Positions 40,563 through 47,600 of a DNA stretch of 64,000 nt are shown here, in pieces; positions within the stretch are counted from its first letter, which is position 1, and each line of letters opens with the position of its first letter. The translations under genes were made by a program, and so were the position numbers. The notes under the pieces were generated by a model. That model made no database searches. It was not told where the DNA came from and saw only the letters and a program-made list of their open reading frames with translations. Origin of the DNA: Bradyrhizobium manausense (GTDB lineage: Bacteria > Pseudomonadota > Alphaproteobacteria > Rhizobiales > Xanthobacteraceae); assembly GCF_018131105.1 (NCBI RefSeq), contig NZ_JAFCJI010000003.1, positions 222,323 to 286,322 on the forward strand. Direction: 5' to 3'.

Positions 40563-40631
40563 GTGCGTTTGGCTGCCATTTCGGCCGGTGTCTTCACCGT
40601 CGCCGCGGTCGCCCTGCTCGTCCTCTCTTGA
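40563..40631 (+). CDS. Very small hydrophobic peptide (candidate)
   Basis: A 22-residue peptide starting at a GTG with AAGGAG six bases upstream; it reads MRLAAISAGVFTV then AAVALLVLS, a single membrane-spanning segment. An ATG at 40545 would extend it to 28 residues. Small membrane peptides of this type are common in this group, but the evidence here is only the ribosome site and hydrophobicity. Confidence 0.35.
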   Translation: MRLAAISAGVFTVAAVALLVLS

Positions 40632-40698
40632 TCTAGCTCAAGTCGCACATCGCGCAGCGGCCTTCCCTGTCATGGCAGGAAACCGAGCGGGGCGAGCG

Positions 40699-40782
40699 AT
40701 GATGCAGCTTTGGATGTTGCACGTATTGACCTGGGGGCTGACCGCCGTTGCCCTCGTCACCATCCTGTCGATCGCGCTGTAA
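40699..40782 (+). CDS. Very small membrane peptide (candidate)
   Basis: A 27-residue frame, MMQLWMLHVLTWGL then TAVALVTILSIAL, with a predicted transmembrane helix. It follows the preceding candidate peptide by 67 bases. A GGGGCGAG precedes the ATG. A longer start at 40672 is open. Function unknown. Confidence 0.4.
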   Translation: MMQLWMLHVLTWGLTAVALVTILSIAL

Positions 40783-40839
40783 GGCTCCCTCCACTTGGCG
40801 ATTCATCAATTGCCAAGTTTTCCCGATCATACTGATGGG

Positions 40840-40956
40840 ATGCCGGACAAGCAGCAGAAGAGTCTCGAGCAGCTCCTGAATGAGATCCGCAAGAAGGAAG
40901 CGGCAGAACGCGCGCGGCCACCACGCGACCCAGAACAACAGCTCGACAAGAAGTAA
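40840..40956 (+). CDS. Small charged hypothetical protein
   Basis: A 38-residue, highly charged and probably helical protein (PDKQQKSLEQLLNEIRKKEA then a proline/acidic/basic tail ending DKK). A strong Rho-independent terminator begins on its stop codon, which supports a real transcript. A short stretch related to the atcgggaaaacttggcaat repeat lies upstream in reverse orientation. No family recognised. Confidence 0.55.
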   Translation: MPDKQQKSLEQLLNEIRKKEAAERARPPRDPEQQLDKK

Positions 40957-40986
40957 GGCCGCCTCGAATTGGCGGCCTTTTTCTTG
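40955..40986 (+). terminator. Rho-independent terminator of the small charged gene
   Basis: Stem aaggccgcc / ggcggcctt with a seven-base loop and a tttttctt tail, overlapping the stop codon of the small charged gene. Confidence 0.85.
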
Positions 40987-40999
40987 AACCTGCAGATGT

Positions 41000-41657
41000 C
41001 CTGATCTGCCCCTCGCGGACGGAAAACGGCCCCGGCGCGCGAGCAGCACAACGGGGCCGGATGGCTACCAGGAGGCTGAGATCGGTCGCAGCCATCCCGC
41101 CAAATACGGCCGATCCGTCAAAGGGTTTCAGCGTGCCGCGAAAAGGCCCCAGCTCGCTAGTGGGGGGCGATGGAGCTGGGGCCAACGTGTTACCCTTGGG
41201 GAAGGGTATCGGGAAAACTTGGCAATCCGGCGATCGTTCCTGCCAGTGTCGTAATCCGTCTCTGCAGATGCCAGAATCGAAAAGGGCCACCTCGCGGTAG
41301 CCCTTTTGGCCGGTCGCAATAATTGTTCGGGATAAAAATACCAGCCCCGGCCTGCGTAGTTCTACCTAGTTTCGCGCGTGTGTGGAGTCCGGGAAAATGC
41401 GGTGTTCCAGTACCCCGGAGATGCCGTCTCCTGATGTCCCGAGGTCACTGTTCCAATTCGAGCAGCACCGGAATTTGGAATAGCCCGTCCCGCGAGCGCA
41501 CGAACCCATACGGCCGATGAACCGAGCCATGATTGAGAGACATAAGCTGATGTTTCCAATGCTCTAATTCATCATACCCCGTGCTTTTCCGGAGATGATC
41601 GAAATCGCGGACTACGCCAAATAGCTTTCTCAATCAGCGCATGGGTTGGGAAGGACC
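41000..41657. other. Gene-poor stretch with several related hairpins
   Basis: About 650 bases without a supported gene. It holds a ggccccg...cggggcc hairpin (about 41025-41062), hairpin element copy B (41130-41285), and a further hairpin cgaaaagggc...gcccttttgg (about 41278-41309). After that the sequence is unremarkable to the next gene, apart from one more copy of the gcagcaccgg...tttgg motif at about 41460. Confidence 0.5.
41130..41285. repeat. Hairpin repeat element, copy B
   Basis: Starts ccgcgaaaaggccccagctc and carries the 11-bp stem ggccccagctc / gagctggggcc, then a second hairpin (acccttggggaagggt) and gtatcgggaaaacttggcaat..ggcgatcgttcctgccag. It is clearly homologous to copy A 880 bases away. 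The last core, cgggaaaacttggcaat, also recurs at about 40803-40824 (reverse) and, diverged, at 52376-52394. Confidence 0.7.
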
Positions 41658-41834
41658 ATGAAAGACATGCAGGCCCAGTTGGAGAAGCTTCGGACCGAAG
41701 CGGCCAACTGCGAATTGATCGCCAAGCTGGCGACAGACCCATCGAAACGAGAGACGTTCGCGAAACTGGCCGCGCACTACAAGGTGCTGGCGGACGAGCT
41801 GGCGAGGGCGATCGGCCGTATAGGAACCACCTAA
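41658..41834 (+). CDS. Small conserved hypothetical protein (helical)
   Basis: A 58-residue, probably coiled-coil protein (MKDMQAQLEKLRTEAANCE then LAAHYKVLADELARAIG). The ATG at 41658 follows GGAAGGA closely. Its composition and pattern resemble small hypothetical proteins seen repeatedly in Bradyrhizobium (from memory), often of unknown cytoplasmic role. No partner can be named. Confidence 0.75.
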   Translation: MKDMQAQLEKLRTEAANCELIAKLATDPSKRETFAKLAAHYKVLADELARAIGRIGTT

Positions 41835-41875
41835 CATTTGTTGGGTTGCCTCTGTCTTAGGCAGAGGGGTTCGCC

Positions 41876-42034
41876 GTGGGCGACCAAGTTCCTGATACCG
41901 CTGAGGAAAGCCCTCGGTGCGACGATTGCCGGACGCCAACCAGGTTCCGCGCCCGCATCTTCGATCCGCACCAGGATAGGCACATCCACGTCTACGGCTG
42001 TCCGACCTGCAAGCGGCTGTACTGTAAAGATTGA
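41876..42034 (+). CDS. Zinc-ribbon-like mini-protein
   Basis: A 52-residue protein with two CxxC pairs: CDDC near residue 14 and CPTC near residue 43, then a final Cys in LYCKD, the layout of a small zinc ribbon. The GTG start at 41876 has AGAGGGG about seven bases upstream. The central FDPHQDRHIHVYGC segment is His-rich. It may be a nucleic-acid- or protein-binding zinc finger. It is too short to appear in most gene calls. Confidence 0.7.
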   Translation: MGDQVPDTAEESPRCDDCRTPTRFRARIFDPHQDRHIHVYGCPTCKRLYCKD

Positions 42035-42135
42035 GGCCGCCTCGTTTGGCCGGCGATATCACATGTGAAGGCGGGAACCTGGTCCCTCGCGTTCAATCGA
42101 TCGCGGCCCTGAACGACCGGCGCGAGATCGAGACC

Positions 42136-42273
42136 ATGGACAGCGAAACTCCCAAACCGCCGGATGAGCCCTCCGCCAGGCTGTCGCCTGACGAGGAAGC
42201 GCGCCGGGTCATTGCCGACTACGCGAACGATCTCCGCGAGGTCATCAGGCAACTCCGCCGCAAGATGCACTGA
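42136..42273 (+). CDS. Small hypothetical protein
   Basis: A 45-residue charged protein, proline-rich at the start (MDSETPKPPDEPSARLS) then helical (EEARRVIADYANDLREVIRQ). The start at 42136 has a GAGATCGAG stretch upstream. It looks like a recurrent small Bradyrhizobium protein. Function unknown. Confidence 0.65.
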   Translation: MDSETPKPPDEPSARLSPDEEARRVIADYANDLREVIRQLRRKMH

Positions 42274-42280
42274 GGCCATC

Positions 42281-42466
42281 TCAATCGGCGGAGACCGGAC
42301 GCTTCGCATCCCCGAGGATCAGCAGCGCCAAGGGAGCCAGGGGGCCGACCGCGACGGCGATCCAAAGCCACGTCCGCAGCGACCTGTTGCGCTCCTGCGC
42401 CATCGCGCCTGCGAGCGGGATCGACCCAATCGAGATGATGACGAAAAGCCAAAAGCCCATGACCAT
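42281..42466 (-). CDS. Small hypothetical membrane protein
   Basis: A 61-residue protein with two hydrophobic segments (GFWLFVIISIGSIPLAGA and WLWIAVAVGPLAPLALLIL) separated by a charged loop. Either of two Met codons near 42466 can start it. It is convergent with the preceding small gene. Function unknown. Confidence 0.65.
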   Translation of the reverse strand: MVMGFWLFVIISIGSIPLAGAMAQERNRSLRTWLWIAVAVGPLAPLALLILGDAKRPVSAD

Positions 42467-42670
42467 CTCCGGTGCGGCACGTCACGCTAGCATGAAAGCG
42501 GTCGGCGCCCCTGCCCTCCGCGAAATGTGAGACCGCGCTTCGCCTCTGAAGATGATGCGCATCCAGGACGGAGAGCCGTTCTGCCGTCATAATTTCGCAA
42601 TCCTTCGGCACAGGACTCTTCGGCGGCCGCCGGCTTTCCTTTGAGAGCGGGCCGCAATGGGGATCGGATC

Positions 42671-42838
42671 ATGACTGACAACACGCGCCGCGATGCGCTC
42701 AGGCGCAAGTCCCTGCGCGAGGTGGCGCTCGAAGAGATGACGAAGTTCGAGCGCAGCGAAACCGAGTTTCGAAAGAAGGATCGCGCGGAGCGCGCCGCCG
42801 ATCTCCGCCTGCCCGTGGACGAGATCAAGATCCACTAG
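42671..42838 (+). CDS. Small hypothetical charged protein
   Basis: A 55-residue protein with a high density of Arg, Lys and Glu (DNTRRDALRRKSLREVALEE then KKDRAERAADLRLPVDEIK), likely helical. It starts at the ATG at 42671 in a purine-rich context. Similar small proteins recur in Bradyrhizobium. No domain recognised. Confidence 0.65.
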   Translation: MTDNTRRDALRRKSLREVALEEMTKFERSETEFRKKDRAERAADLRLPVDEIKIH

Positions 42839-42923
42839 GGAAACAACCTGCCAAAACAGGCCGTTGCCTACTGTGCATGGGGTTGTTTTGCGGCTTTCGC
42901 GGCGCGTGCCGCCAAAGCTGTTG

Positions 42924-43013
42924 CTACATCAGCGCCAGCAGCACGATGCCGATCACCAATACCACGAAGCCAGCCGCCGTCGCGGCGGCGAATGACCGCT
43001 CTACCTTGTCCAT
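42924..43013 (-). CDS. Very small membrane protein (candidate)
   Basis: A 29-residue frame, MDKVERSFAAATAA followed by GFVVLVIGIVLLALM, with one clear transmembrane helix at the end. The ribosome site is weak. The charged start then hydrophobic end is typical of small tail-anchored membrane peptides. Evidence is composition only. Confidence 0.4.
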   Translation of the reverse strand: MDKVERSFAAATAAGFVVLVIGIVLLALM

Positions 43014-43386
43014 GATGCCACCCCGCTATCGGCGCGCCACGTATCCCCCATGGCTTCGCCGTGCGCGCAAAGTGTCGCCAACGGATGTGTCCGAAGTTGT
43101 GCGGGGGGATGTCTGAATTGGGACGTGAGAGCGGCTCTAAATGCAACCGCAAACCCCGCACAAGCTTGCGCCAGTCGCCTGTCGGCCGAAGCTGCGCGAT
43201 CAGATCGAGGTCCGATCCGCTTTCAGTCTGTCAGGCTGCCGTAAGCTGAGCGGGCTACGGTCATGTCGCTATGGTGTTGCAGCCCAGCACCTCAGCCTCC
43301 AATAGCCTTTTGCCCCGCCCGGCTCTCCCCTGGCGGGGCTTTTTTTCTTTGTCGATGGCATGATTCGTCGCGCGCGTGGCGCGAGC
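43014..43386. other. Intergenic region with an inverted repeat and an orphan terminator
   Basis: No supported gene. It contains a wide inverted repeat (ttgtgcgggg at about 43093 and ccccgcacaa at about 43155) and a strong terminator at 43312-43347 on the plus strand. No plus-strand gene lies within 470 bases before it, so a small RNA could end here. Confidence 0.5.
43312..43347 (+). terminator. Orphan Rho-independent terminator
   Basis: Stem gccccgcc / ggcggggc with a run of seven T bases. It is the strongest terminator in this gene-poor section, yet the nearest upstream plus-strand gene ends at 42838. Confidence 0.8.
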
Positions 43387-43638
43387 TCAGTGCAGCCAGT
43401 CTGCCAAGCGCCGGTGTCTGCCCGAATCGTCACGCCCGCCCTGGCACGACAGCCCTTCGAAGCGCCAGAAAGTGACGACGCTGGTCGTGCCGCACTGCTC
43501 GCAGACGAGCTTGTCGTCACCAAGCATGAAGCGTCCACGCCTGTAGAGAAGGGAGGAAGCGGGCTGCCTGCATTGCGGACAAACCAGCGAGAAATGTCGC
43601 GCACTCCATCGCTGAGCGAGATGTCTGAGCCAGTTCAC
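43387..43638 (-). CDS. Zinc-ribbon protein, hypothetical
   Basis: An 83-residue protein with two well-spaced CxxC pairs, LVCPQC near residue 18 and LVCEQC near residue 45, giving a treble-clef or zinc-ribbon core. The GTG at 43638 has GGGGAAG five bases upstream; the open frame continues upstream without a better start. The C-terminal GLSCQGGRDDSGRHRR tail is basic. Possibly nucleic-acid binding; not otherwise identified. Confidence 0.6.
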   Translation of the reverse strand: MNWLRHLAQRWSARHFSLVCPQCRQPASSLLYRRGRFMLGDDKLVCEQCGTTSVVTFWRFEGLSCQGGRDDSGRHRRLADWLH

Positions 43639-44055
43639 GTCTTCCCCTTGCGCGACGCCCGTCCATGCCCCCTGCACTGAGCAGATCACATTCGAGGCGC
43701 ACGCAAAAGTGGAAAAGTCCTGAATGTGCCCATCCGCTGCGAACGGTCGCGCCGGCGACATCGCTCACAATCAGCAATCTCTTTTGCAACCGCGATGGAC
43801 CACGGCACGAATGGAACTCCGTGGTTCTCCCACCAAGAACAGAGTTCCTGACCTAATCGGCGCCAACGCCGCGCCCAGGTTTCATACATCCGTCGGTTCC
43901 ATCTTTCGGAATTTGATTTCGCTTGTTTCGAACCGCGCGCGCTTGTTGGATTCCGATGGACTATCCACGACTTAAAGGCAGTATTTCCGTGGCGATGGAA
44001 TATTGAGACGCCCAACATGTTACCGGACATGGCAAGCTGAATCGTGGAGGTGACC
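43639..44055. other. Intergenic region without a supported gene
   Basis: About 417 bases. Open frames exist on both strands, but none has a family match I recognise, a good ribosome site or typical codon pattern. I see no terminator or repeat here. Confidence 0.45.
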
Positions 44056-44244
44056 ATGAATCACAGGGGCGTAGAGTTCACGGTTGCGAAGACAGCGATC
44101 TCGGGTGTCTGGCAATGGCAGTTCCGGATCGGCGACGAGACCAAGACAGGCAAGACCGAGACGAAGATCGATCTGTTGGCGATCCGGCGCGTGCAGTTGC
44201 GCATCGACCGGGAGTTGAAGGCCATCGGTCAAAGGTCGGACTGA
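44056..44244 (+). CDS. Small conserved hypothetical protein
   Basis: A 62-residue protein with alternating beta/helix character (HRGVEFTVAKTAISGVWQWQ then a helix IDLLAIRRVQLRIDRELKAI). A near-perfect GGAGGTGACC stands directly before the ATG at 44056. It resembles a recurrent Bradyrhizobium small protein. Function unknown. Confidence 0.75.
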   Translation: MNHRGVEFTVAKTAISGVWQWQFRIGDETKTGKTETKIDLLAIRRVQLRIDRELKAIGQRSD

Positions 44245-44274
44245 CCCGTCAGGGTTGAGCGACCGAGGTTGGCA

Positions 44275-44529
44275 TCAGTCGGCGCTGGGCAATCGCCGCA
44301 TGGTGAATTCGATGTCGCCATCAGGCAGTTCGCGCCAAGTCTCGACTTCGCTCATATAGCCGGCCTTGGGATAGCGCGCGAAGAAGGCCTGCGCCCTTGC
44401 CCGTGCCGCGGCGCGCGGCAGGGTGAAACTCTCGCGCAAATAGCCGTCACCGGCCTTGTGGTCCGCCCCGGTGGCTCGCTTGCGCCGGCGCGCCATCCGC
44501 TCGGCGAGGTCCCGCGGACGATCCGCCAT
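44275..44529 (-). CDS. Conserved hypothetical protein
   Basis: An 84-residue protein: basic, helical N-terminus (DRPRDLAERMARRRKRATGAD), then a segment with FFARYPKAGYMSEVETWRELPDG. The ATG at 44529 has GAGGCAGGAC upstream, which decides the start. The role is unknown; a small cytoplasmic protein is the best description. It is followed on the same strand, in the upstream direction, by a secreted protein gene. Confidence 0.7.
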   Translation of the reverse strand: MADRPRDLAERMARRRKRATGADHKAGDGYLRESFTLPRAAARARAQAFFARYPKAGYMSEVETWRELPDGDIEFTMRRLPSAD

Positions 44530-44627
44530 GTCCTGCCTCCTCAACGCAACACTGCGAGGGAATGTAGGATCCAGCCTCGACGAAGGGGAGTCCTGCCGGA
44601 GGCGTCATCTGCCTCCGGGAAGCGCGG

Positions 44628-44921
44628 TCAATTGGCGGCCGTGCCGGCCTTCGGCTTCTTGGACGTGCTGGCGGCCGCGGCCCTCGGTGCGGGCTGCTTC
44701 GGCGCGTCGGCGCGCATTCCGCCCCAGGGATCGCTGGAGGCCTTGGCGTCCGGAATCTTCTTCAGCGTCTCCTTGTAGGCCTTGTCGCGCGCTGCATCGG
44801 CGGCCTTTTCGTCGTCGGTCTTGGCCGGGCCATCCGCCATCAGATTGATATGGGGCGACTCCTGCGCAAAGGCCGGTCCAGCCACCAGCGCCAGCACCGC
44901 CGCCATACGGAAAAGCTTCAT
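44628..44921 (-). CDS. Small secreted protein with AYK...DPW motif, member 1
   Basis: A 97-residue exported protein with a signal peptide (MKLFRMAAVLALVAGPAFAQ). The mature part has the core DKAYKETLKKIPDAKASSDPW and a low-complexity tail rich in Ala, Lys and Pro. A paralogue at 46697-46930 has the same AYK..L..IP....DPW core. The function is unknown; an envelope-localised protein is the inference. Confidence 0.75.
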   Translation of the reverse strand: MKLFRMAAVLALVAGPAFAQESPHINLMADGPAKTDDEKAADAARDKAYKETLKKIPDAKASSDPWGGMRADAPKQPAPRAAAASTSKKPKAGTAAN

Positions 44922-45003
44922 CAGTCACTCCTTGATCGTCGATAGAGGGCGCGGATACCACATCCTGTCCGTCTTCGCAGCGCCAGGCGCCGCTTTCAAT
45001 CCG

Positions 45004-45135
45004 CTAAATCCGACCCGATTTGCACGATTTCGGCCCATGGAGCCAGTCATCCCAGACCGGGCCGCACCTGGTACAGCCGTTCTGTGCCAGACCGAACGCG
45101 GCCAGACAAAGGAACAGGACACTTCGACGCAACAT
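45004..45135 (-). CDS. Small exported protein with CGPVWDDW motif
   Basis: A 43-residue protein: a short signal-like segment (MLRRSVLFLCLAAFGLAQ) followed by a cysteine-containing end with CTRCGPVWDDWLHGPKSC. Three Cys in the mature part can form a disulfide. I recall similar short proteins with CGPxWDDW in Bradyrhizobium. Function unknown; it is too short for routine gene calling. Confidence 0.55.
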   Translation of the reverse strand: MLRRSVLFLCLAAFGLAQNGCTRCGPVWDDWLHGPKSCKSGRI

Positions 45136-45270
45136 CGTCCACCCGCTCCCAAGCCCGGCATCATATCGGGCGAAGTCGGGCATTTTCAAGCCGACGGCCC
45201 CCGTGACTTTGCCGAGCCCGAACGGGCAGAATGAGCGAAACATCCGGCAACACAGGAGGGAACGACAACA

Positions 45271-45735
45271 ATGCCATCGCAGCCAGAAGCCGAGTTCGGC
45301 ATCACCGAGGCCAGACGGATACTCGGCGAGGTCTTTGCGCCCTGGATCCAGGATCTCAACCTCACCGTCGAGCGCATCGAGCACATCCCGCCTCCCGAGG
45401 CGCCGGACTGGCAGCCGGGCGCGCTGCTCCGCATGCCGTTCTCGGAACGGTTGTGCCGTAACGGCGGCGTGGTCTGCGGCCAGGCACTGATGGCACTGGC
45501 CGACACCGCAATGGTGATCGCGAATCTCGCCGCCAATCGCGGTTATCGTCCGATGACGACGGTGGACCAGACCACGCATTTCATGCGCGCGATCTCCTCG
45601 TCGGATGTGCTGGCGGATGCGCGCGTGGTGCGGCTCGGACGCACCATGAGCTTCGGCCGCGTCACCCTGCTCTCCGCTACCGACAACAAGCAGGTGGCGA
45701 TGGTCTCGAGCGCGTTCGCGATGTTGCCGGGCTGA
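45271..45735 (+). CDS. PaaI-type thioesterase
   Basis: A 154-residue hotdog thioesterase. CRNGGVVCGQALMALADTAMV is the active-site helix region in the place of the usual HGG motif, here NGG with Cys nearby. FGRVTLLSATDNKQVAMVSSAFAM is the second conserved strand pair. The start at 45271 is in an otherwise unremarkable context; a GGAGGGA lies 20 bases upstream. Acyl-CoA substrate unknown. Confidence 0.8.
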   Translation: MPSQPEAEFGITEARRILGEVFAPWIQDLNLTVERIEHIPPPEAPDWQPGALLRMPFSERLCRNGGVVCGQALMALADTAMVIANLAANRGYRPMTTVDQTTHFMRAISSSDVLADARVVRLGRTMSFGRVTLLSATDNKQVAMVSSAFAMLPG

Positions 45736-45752
45736 GCGTCATTTCGAAAGAA

Positions 45753-45788
45753 GAGAGCCGCGTGAGCGCAACGCTCACCGCGGCTCTC
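45753..45788. terminator. Hairpin after the thioesterase gene
   Basis: A long GC stem (gagagccgcg / cgcggctctc) with an inner tgagcg / cgctca pairing, 18 bases after the thioesterase stop. It has no T-run but is placed as a terminator between two convergent genes. Confidence 0.6.
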
Positions 45789-45858
45789 CATCTCGGATCG
45801 TGTCAAAGCGAAAGAGCGAAGCACGATGCGATCGCGCTTCGGTCGCACACTTCAAGAA

Positions 45859-46152
45859 TCACTTGCCGAGGATCTCGTCGGCGGCGGTGACGATGCTGAC
45901 GGTCGGATTCTTTCCGCAATAGGCACCGAACTTCTTGGCGTTCTCGACGAACACATCGGTGTCGATGATCGCGTTGTCCTCGTCGCCCTTGTACCAGCCG
46001 TCCATCCAGGTCAGCACGACCCCGATATTGTCTTCGCCGCTATCGAGGAATTGCTTGCAGGTCATGGTCGAGAGGTCCCACTTGAAGGCGTGGGCGGGCA
46101 TCGACGACAGCGAGAGCGCTGCGGCGAACACAAGCGAAAGCGTGGTCTTCAT
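45859..46152 (-). CDS. HdeA/HdeB-family periplasmic acid-stress chaperone
   Basis: A 97-residue exported protein with a signal peptide (KTTLSLVFAAALSLSSMPAHA). The mature part contains TCKQFLDSGED and AYCGKNPT, placing the two Cys that form the HdeA disulfide. HdeA-type proteins prevent aggregation of periplasmic proteins at low pH. The start at 46152 is preceded by GATGGAGATT. It is convergent with the thioesterase gene. Confidence 0.85.
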   Translation of the reverse strand: MKTTLSLVFAAALSLSSMPAHAFKWDLSTMTCKQFLDSGEDNIGVVLTWMDGWYKGDEDNAIIDTDVFVENAKKFGAYCGKNPTVSIVTAADEILGK

Positions 46153-46328
46153 CGGAATCTCCATCGGCGCCTAACGCCATAAAGGAAAGGCTTGCGGGCA
46201 AATTCGGCGAAGTGACTCGCCGTCTCAACGTCGTAAACGAAGTGTGAAGCGCTGTGCAAGTAGCGCCAGTATTGAGTTTAGATCAACGCAATTTCTATGC
46301 ACTATTTCACAATCATCATGATGGATTA

Positions 46329-46577
46329 ATGCGGATGGTCGAGAAGCGTGCGACGCAGCGTCACCGGGTTTTCAAAGGTGGTACGATCACCTTTGAAAAT
46401 AGCGGAATCGCGTGCACAGTGCGAAACATGTCGGAAGGCGGCGCCGCCATCGACCTCGACACAACGATCACATTGCCGCAATCATTCACCCTCTTGATCG
46501 AGCGCGACAATTTCGTGCGGAGCTGCCGCACCGTTTGGCGCAGCGACAGGCGCATCGGCCTCGCATTCGTGCAGTAG
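46329..46577 (+). CDS. PilZ-domain protein
   Basis: An 82-residue single PilZ domain. RATQRHRVFKGG carries the RxxxR c-di-GMP-binding motif and VRNMSEGGAAID the (D/N)xSxxG motif, so ligand binding is likely. It would act as a small c-di-GMP-responsive adaptor in the cytoplasm. The start is uncertain: ATG at 46329 or 46335, or a GTG at 46254 that adds a 25-residue leader. A c-di-GMP link with the adhesin locus 8 kb away is speculative. Confidence 0.82.
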   Translation: MRMVEKRATQRHRVFKGGTITFENSGIACTVRNMSEGGAAIDLDTTITLPQSFTLLIERDNFVRSCRTVWRSDRRIGLAFVQ

Positions 46578-46696
46578 CGCGCGCGATGTGAACGACTATT
46601 CGCATCGCATACACAACACGACCATGAGTGCGCGATACAACGTCGGTGACGCCGCCGCGATCCCGCGACCATCGGCACGCAGAAGATCAGGATGCT

Positions 46697-46930
46697 CTAT
46701 TTCGGCTTCTTCGCGGGTTCGCTCAGACGTGCACCGACCCAGGGGTCGTACTTTTCCTTGGGGACCGGAATGCGATCAAGCGCAGCCTTGTAGGCCCTCT
46801 CGTCGGCCTTGGGCGCGCGGTCCGCTTTCTGGCCGCCCACGCCGGAGTGGCGCCGGCCGCCGCCCATCTGCGCCTGTGCGGATACGACGGATAGCGCCAG
46901 CACTGCAGCCGCTACGACCAAAATCTTCAT
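46697..46930 (-). CDS. Small secreted protein with AYK...DPW motif, member 2
   Basis: A 77-residue exported protein (signal MKILVVAAAVLALSVVSAQA). The mature core is DERAYKAALDRIPVPKEKYDPW, matching the AYK...DPW core of the 44628-44921 protein. The remaining residues are Gly- and Lys-rich. It probably belongs to the same secreted family; function unknown. Confidence 0.75.
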   Translation of the reverse strand: MKILVVAAAVLALSVVSAQAQMGGGRRHSGVGGQKADRAPKADERAYKAALDRIPVPKEKYDPWVGARLSEPAKKPK

Positions 46931-47081
46931 TGCCGCACTCCGTCTCATTCGCGATGCAAACTAGCCTGCAATCCCGTATGGGCAATTGCGTCGGTTCCGC
47001 AGCTTCAGCAAATGTTGATCGCGCAGGACTTCGTCCCGCCCAATTCGCGCCTATCTGTTGGCCCGCAGGGGACCTTCACGA

Positions 47082-47486
47082 ATGTTGCGGATTGTTGCTC
47101 GTGTGGCGATGCTCGCCGGCGCGCTCGCGCTCGGCGGGTGCGGCTTTGCCGACAGCCGCGCGCCTGTCCCCGAGTTCATGCGCATCAAGGAAGCCGAGCA
47201 GCAGCCACCCGACCCGCCGCCAGACGTCAAGCGCGTGGTGCGCGAACAGATCGAGGTGGTTTTCCTCAACACTTCCTATCCGCGCGAGGTGCAAGTCGCC
47301 CTGCCCCATCACGAGATCCGCGGAATGGGCTGGACGGCCTGTGTCCGCGCACAACTCACCTCGGCCACCGGCTCGGCGCTGGGCACGCAGACCTACATCG
47401 TGACGATATCAGACGGAAAAGTCGTCGACCGGCGGCGCGCCGAAGCCGACGACATCTGCGGCTCGGAAGCCTACGAGCCGATCTAG
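47082..47486 (+). CDS. Hypothetical lipoprotein
   Basis: A 134-residue exported protein. The N-terminus LRIVARVAMLAGALALGGCG is a signal with a lipobox ending in LGGC, so it is likely a lipoprotein. The mature part begins with a proline-rich stretch (EAEQQPPDPPPDVK) and continues with IEVVFLNTSYPREVQVALPH and HEIRGMGWTACVRAQLTS. The ATG at 47082 is chosen because it begins the signal; a TTG start upstream is open. No family recognised. Confidence 0.75.
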   Translation: MLRIVARVAMLAGALALGGCGFADSRAPVPEFMRIKEAEQQPPDPPPDVKRVVREQIEVVFLNTSYPREVQVALPHHEIRGMGWTACVRAQLTSATGSALGTQTYIVTISDGKVVDRRRAEADDICGSEAYEPI

Positions 47487-47600
47487 CGATCAATCGCACC
47501 AAGCAACGATCCGGTTCCGGGAAAAACCTGTAATTGGGCCCGGAACGATCGCGGCCTCCCATTCTTGTTACCGCCGAGGGCAGTTTCGGAGGAGGACAGG

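Noticed and set aside
41445..41633. Minus-strand frame of 62 codons between copy B and the next small gene
   Set aside because: The codon pattern is not coding-like, it overlaps a degenerate repeat motif, and it lacks a ribosome site.
43686..44057. Minus-strand frame of 123 codons in the 43.6-44.1 kb gap
   Set aside because: No start signal, arginine/tryptophan-rich sequence without a family and poor codon pattern.
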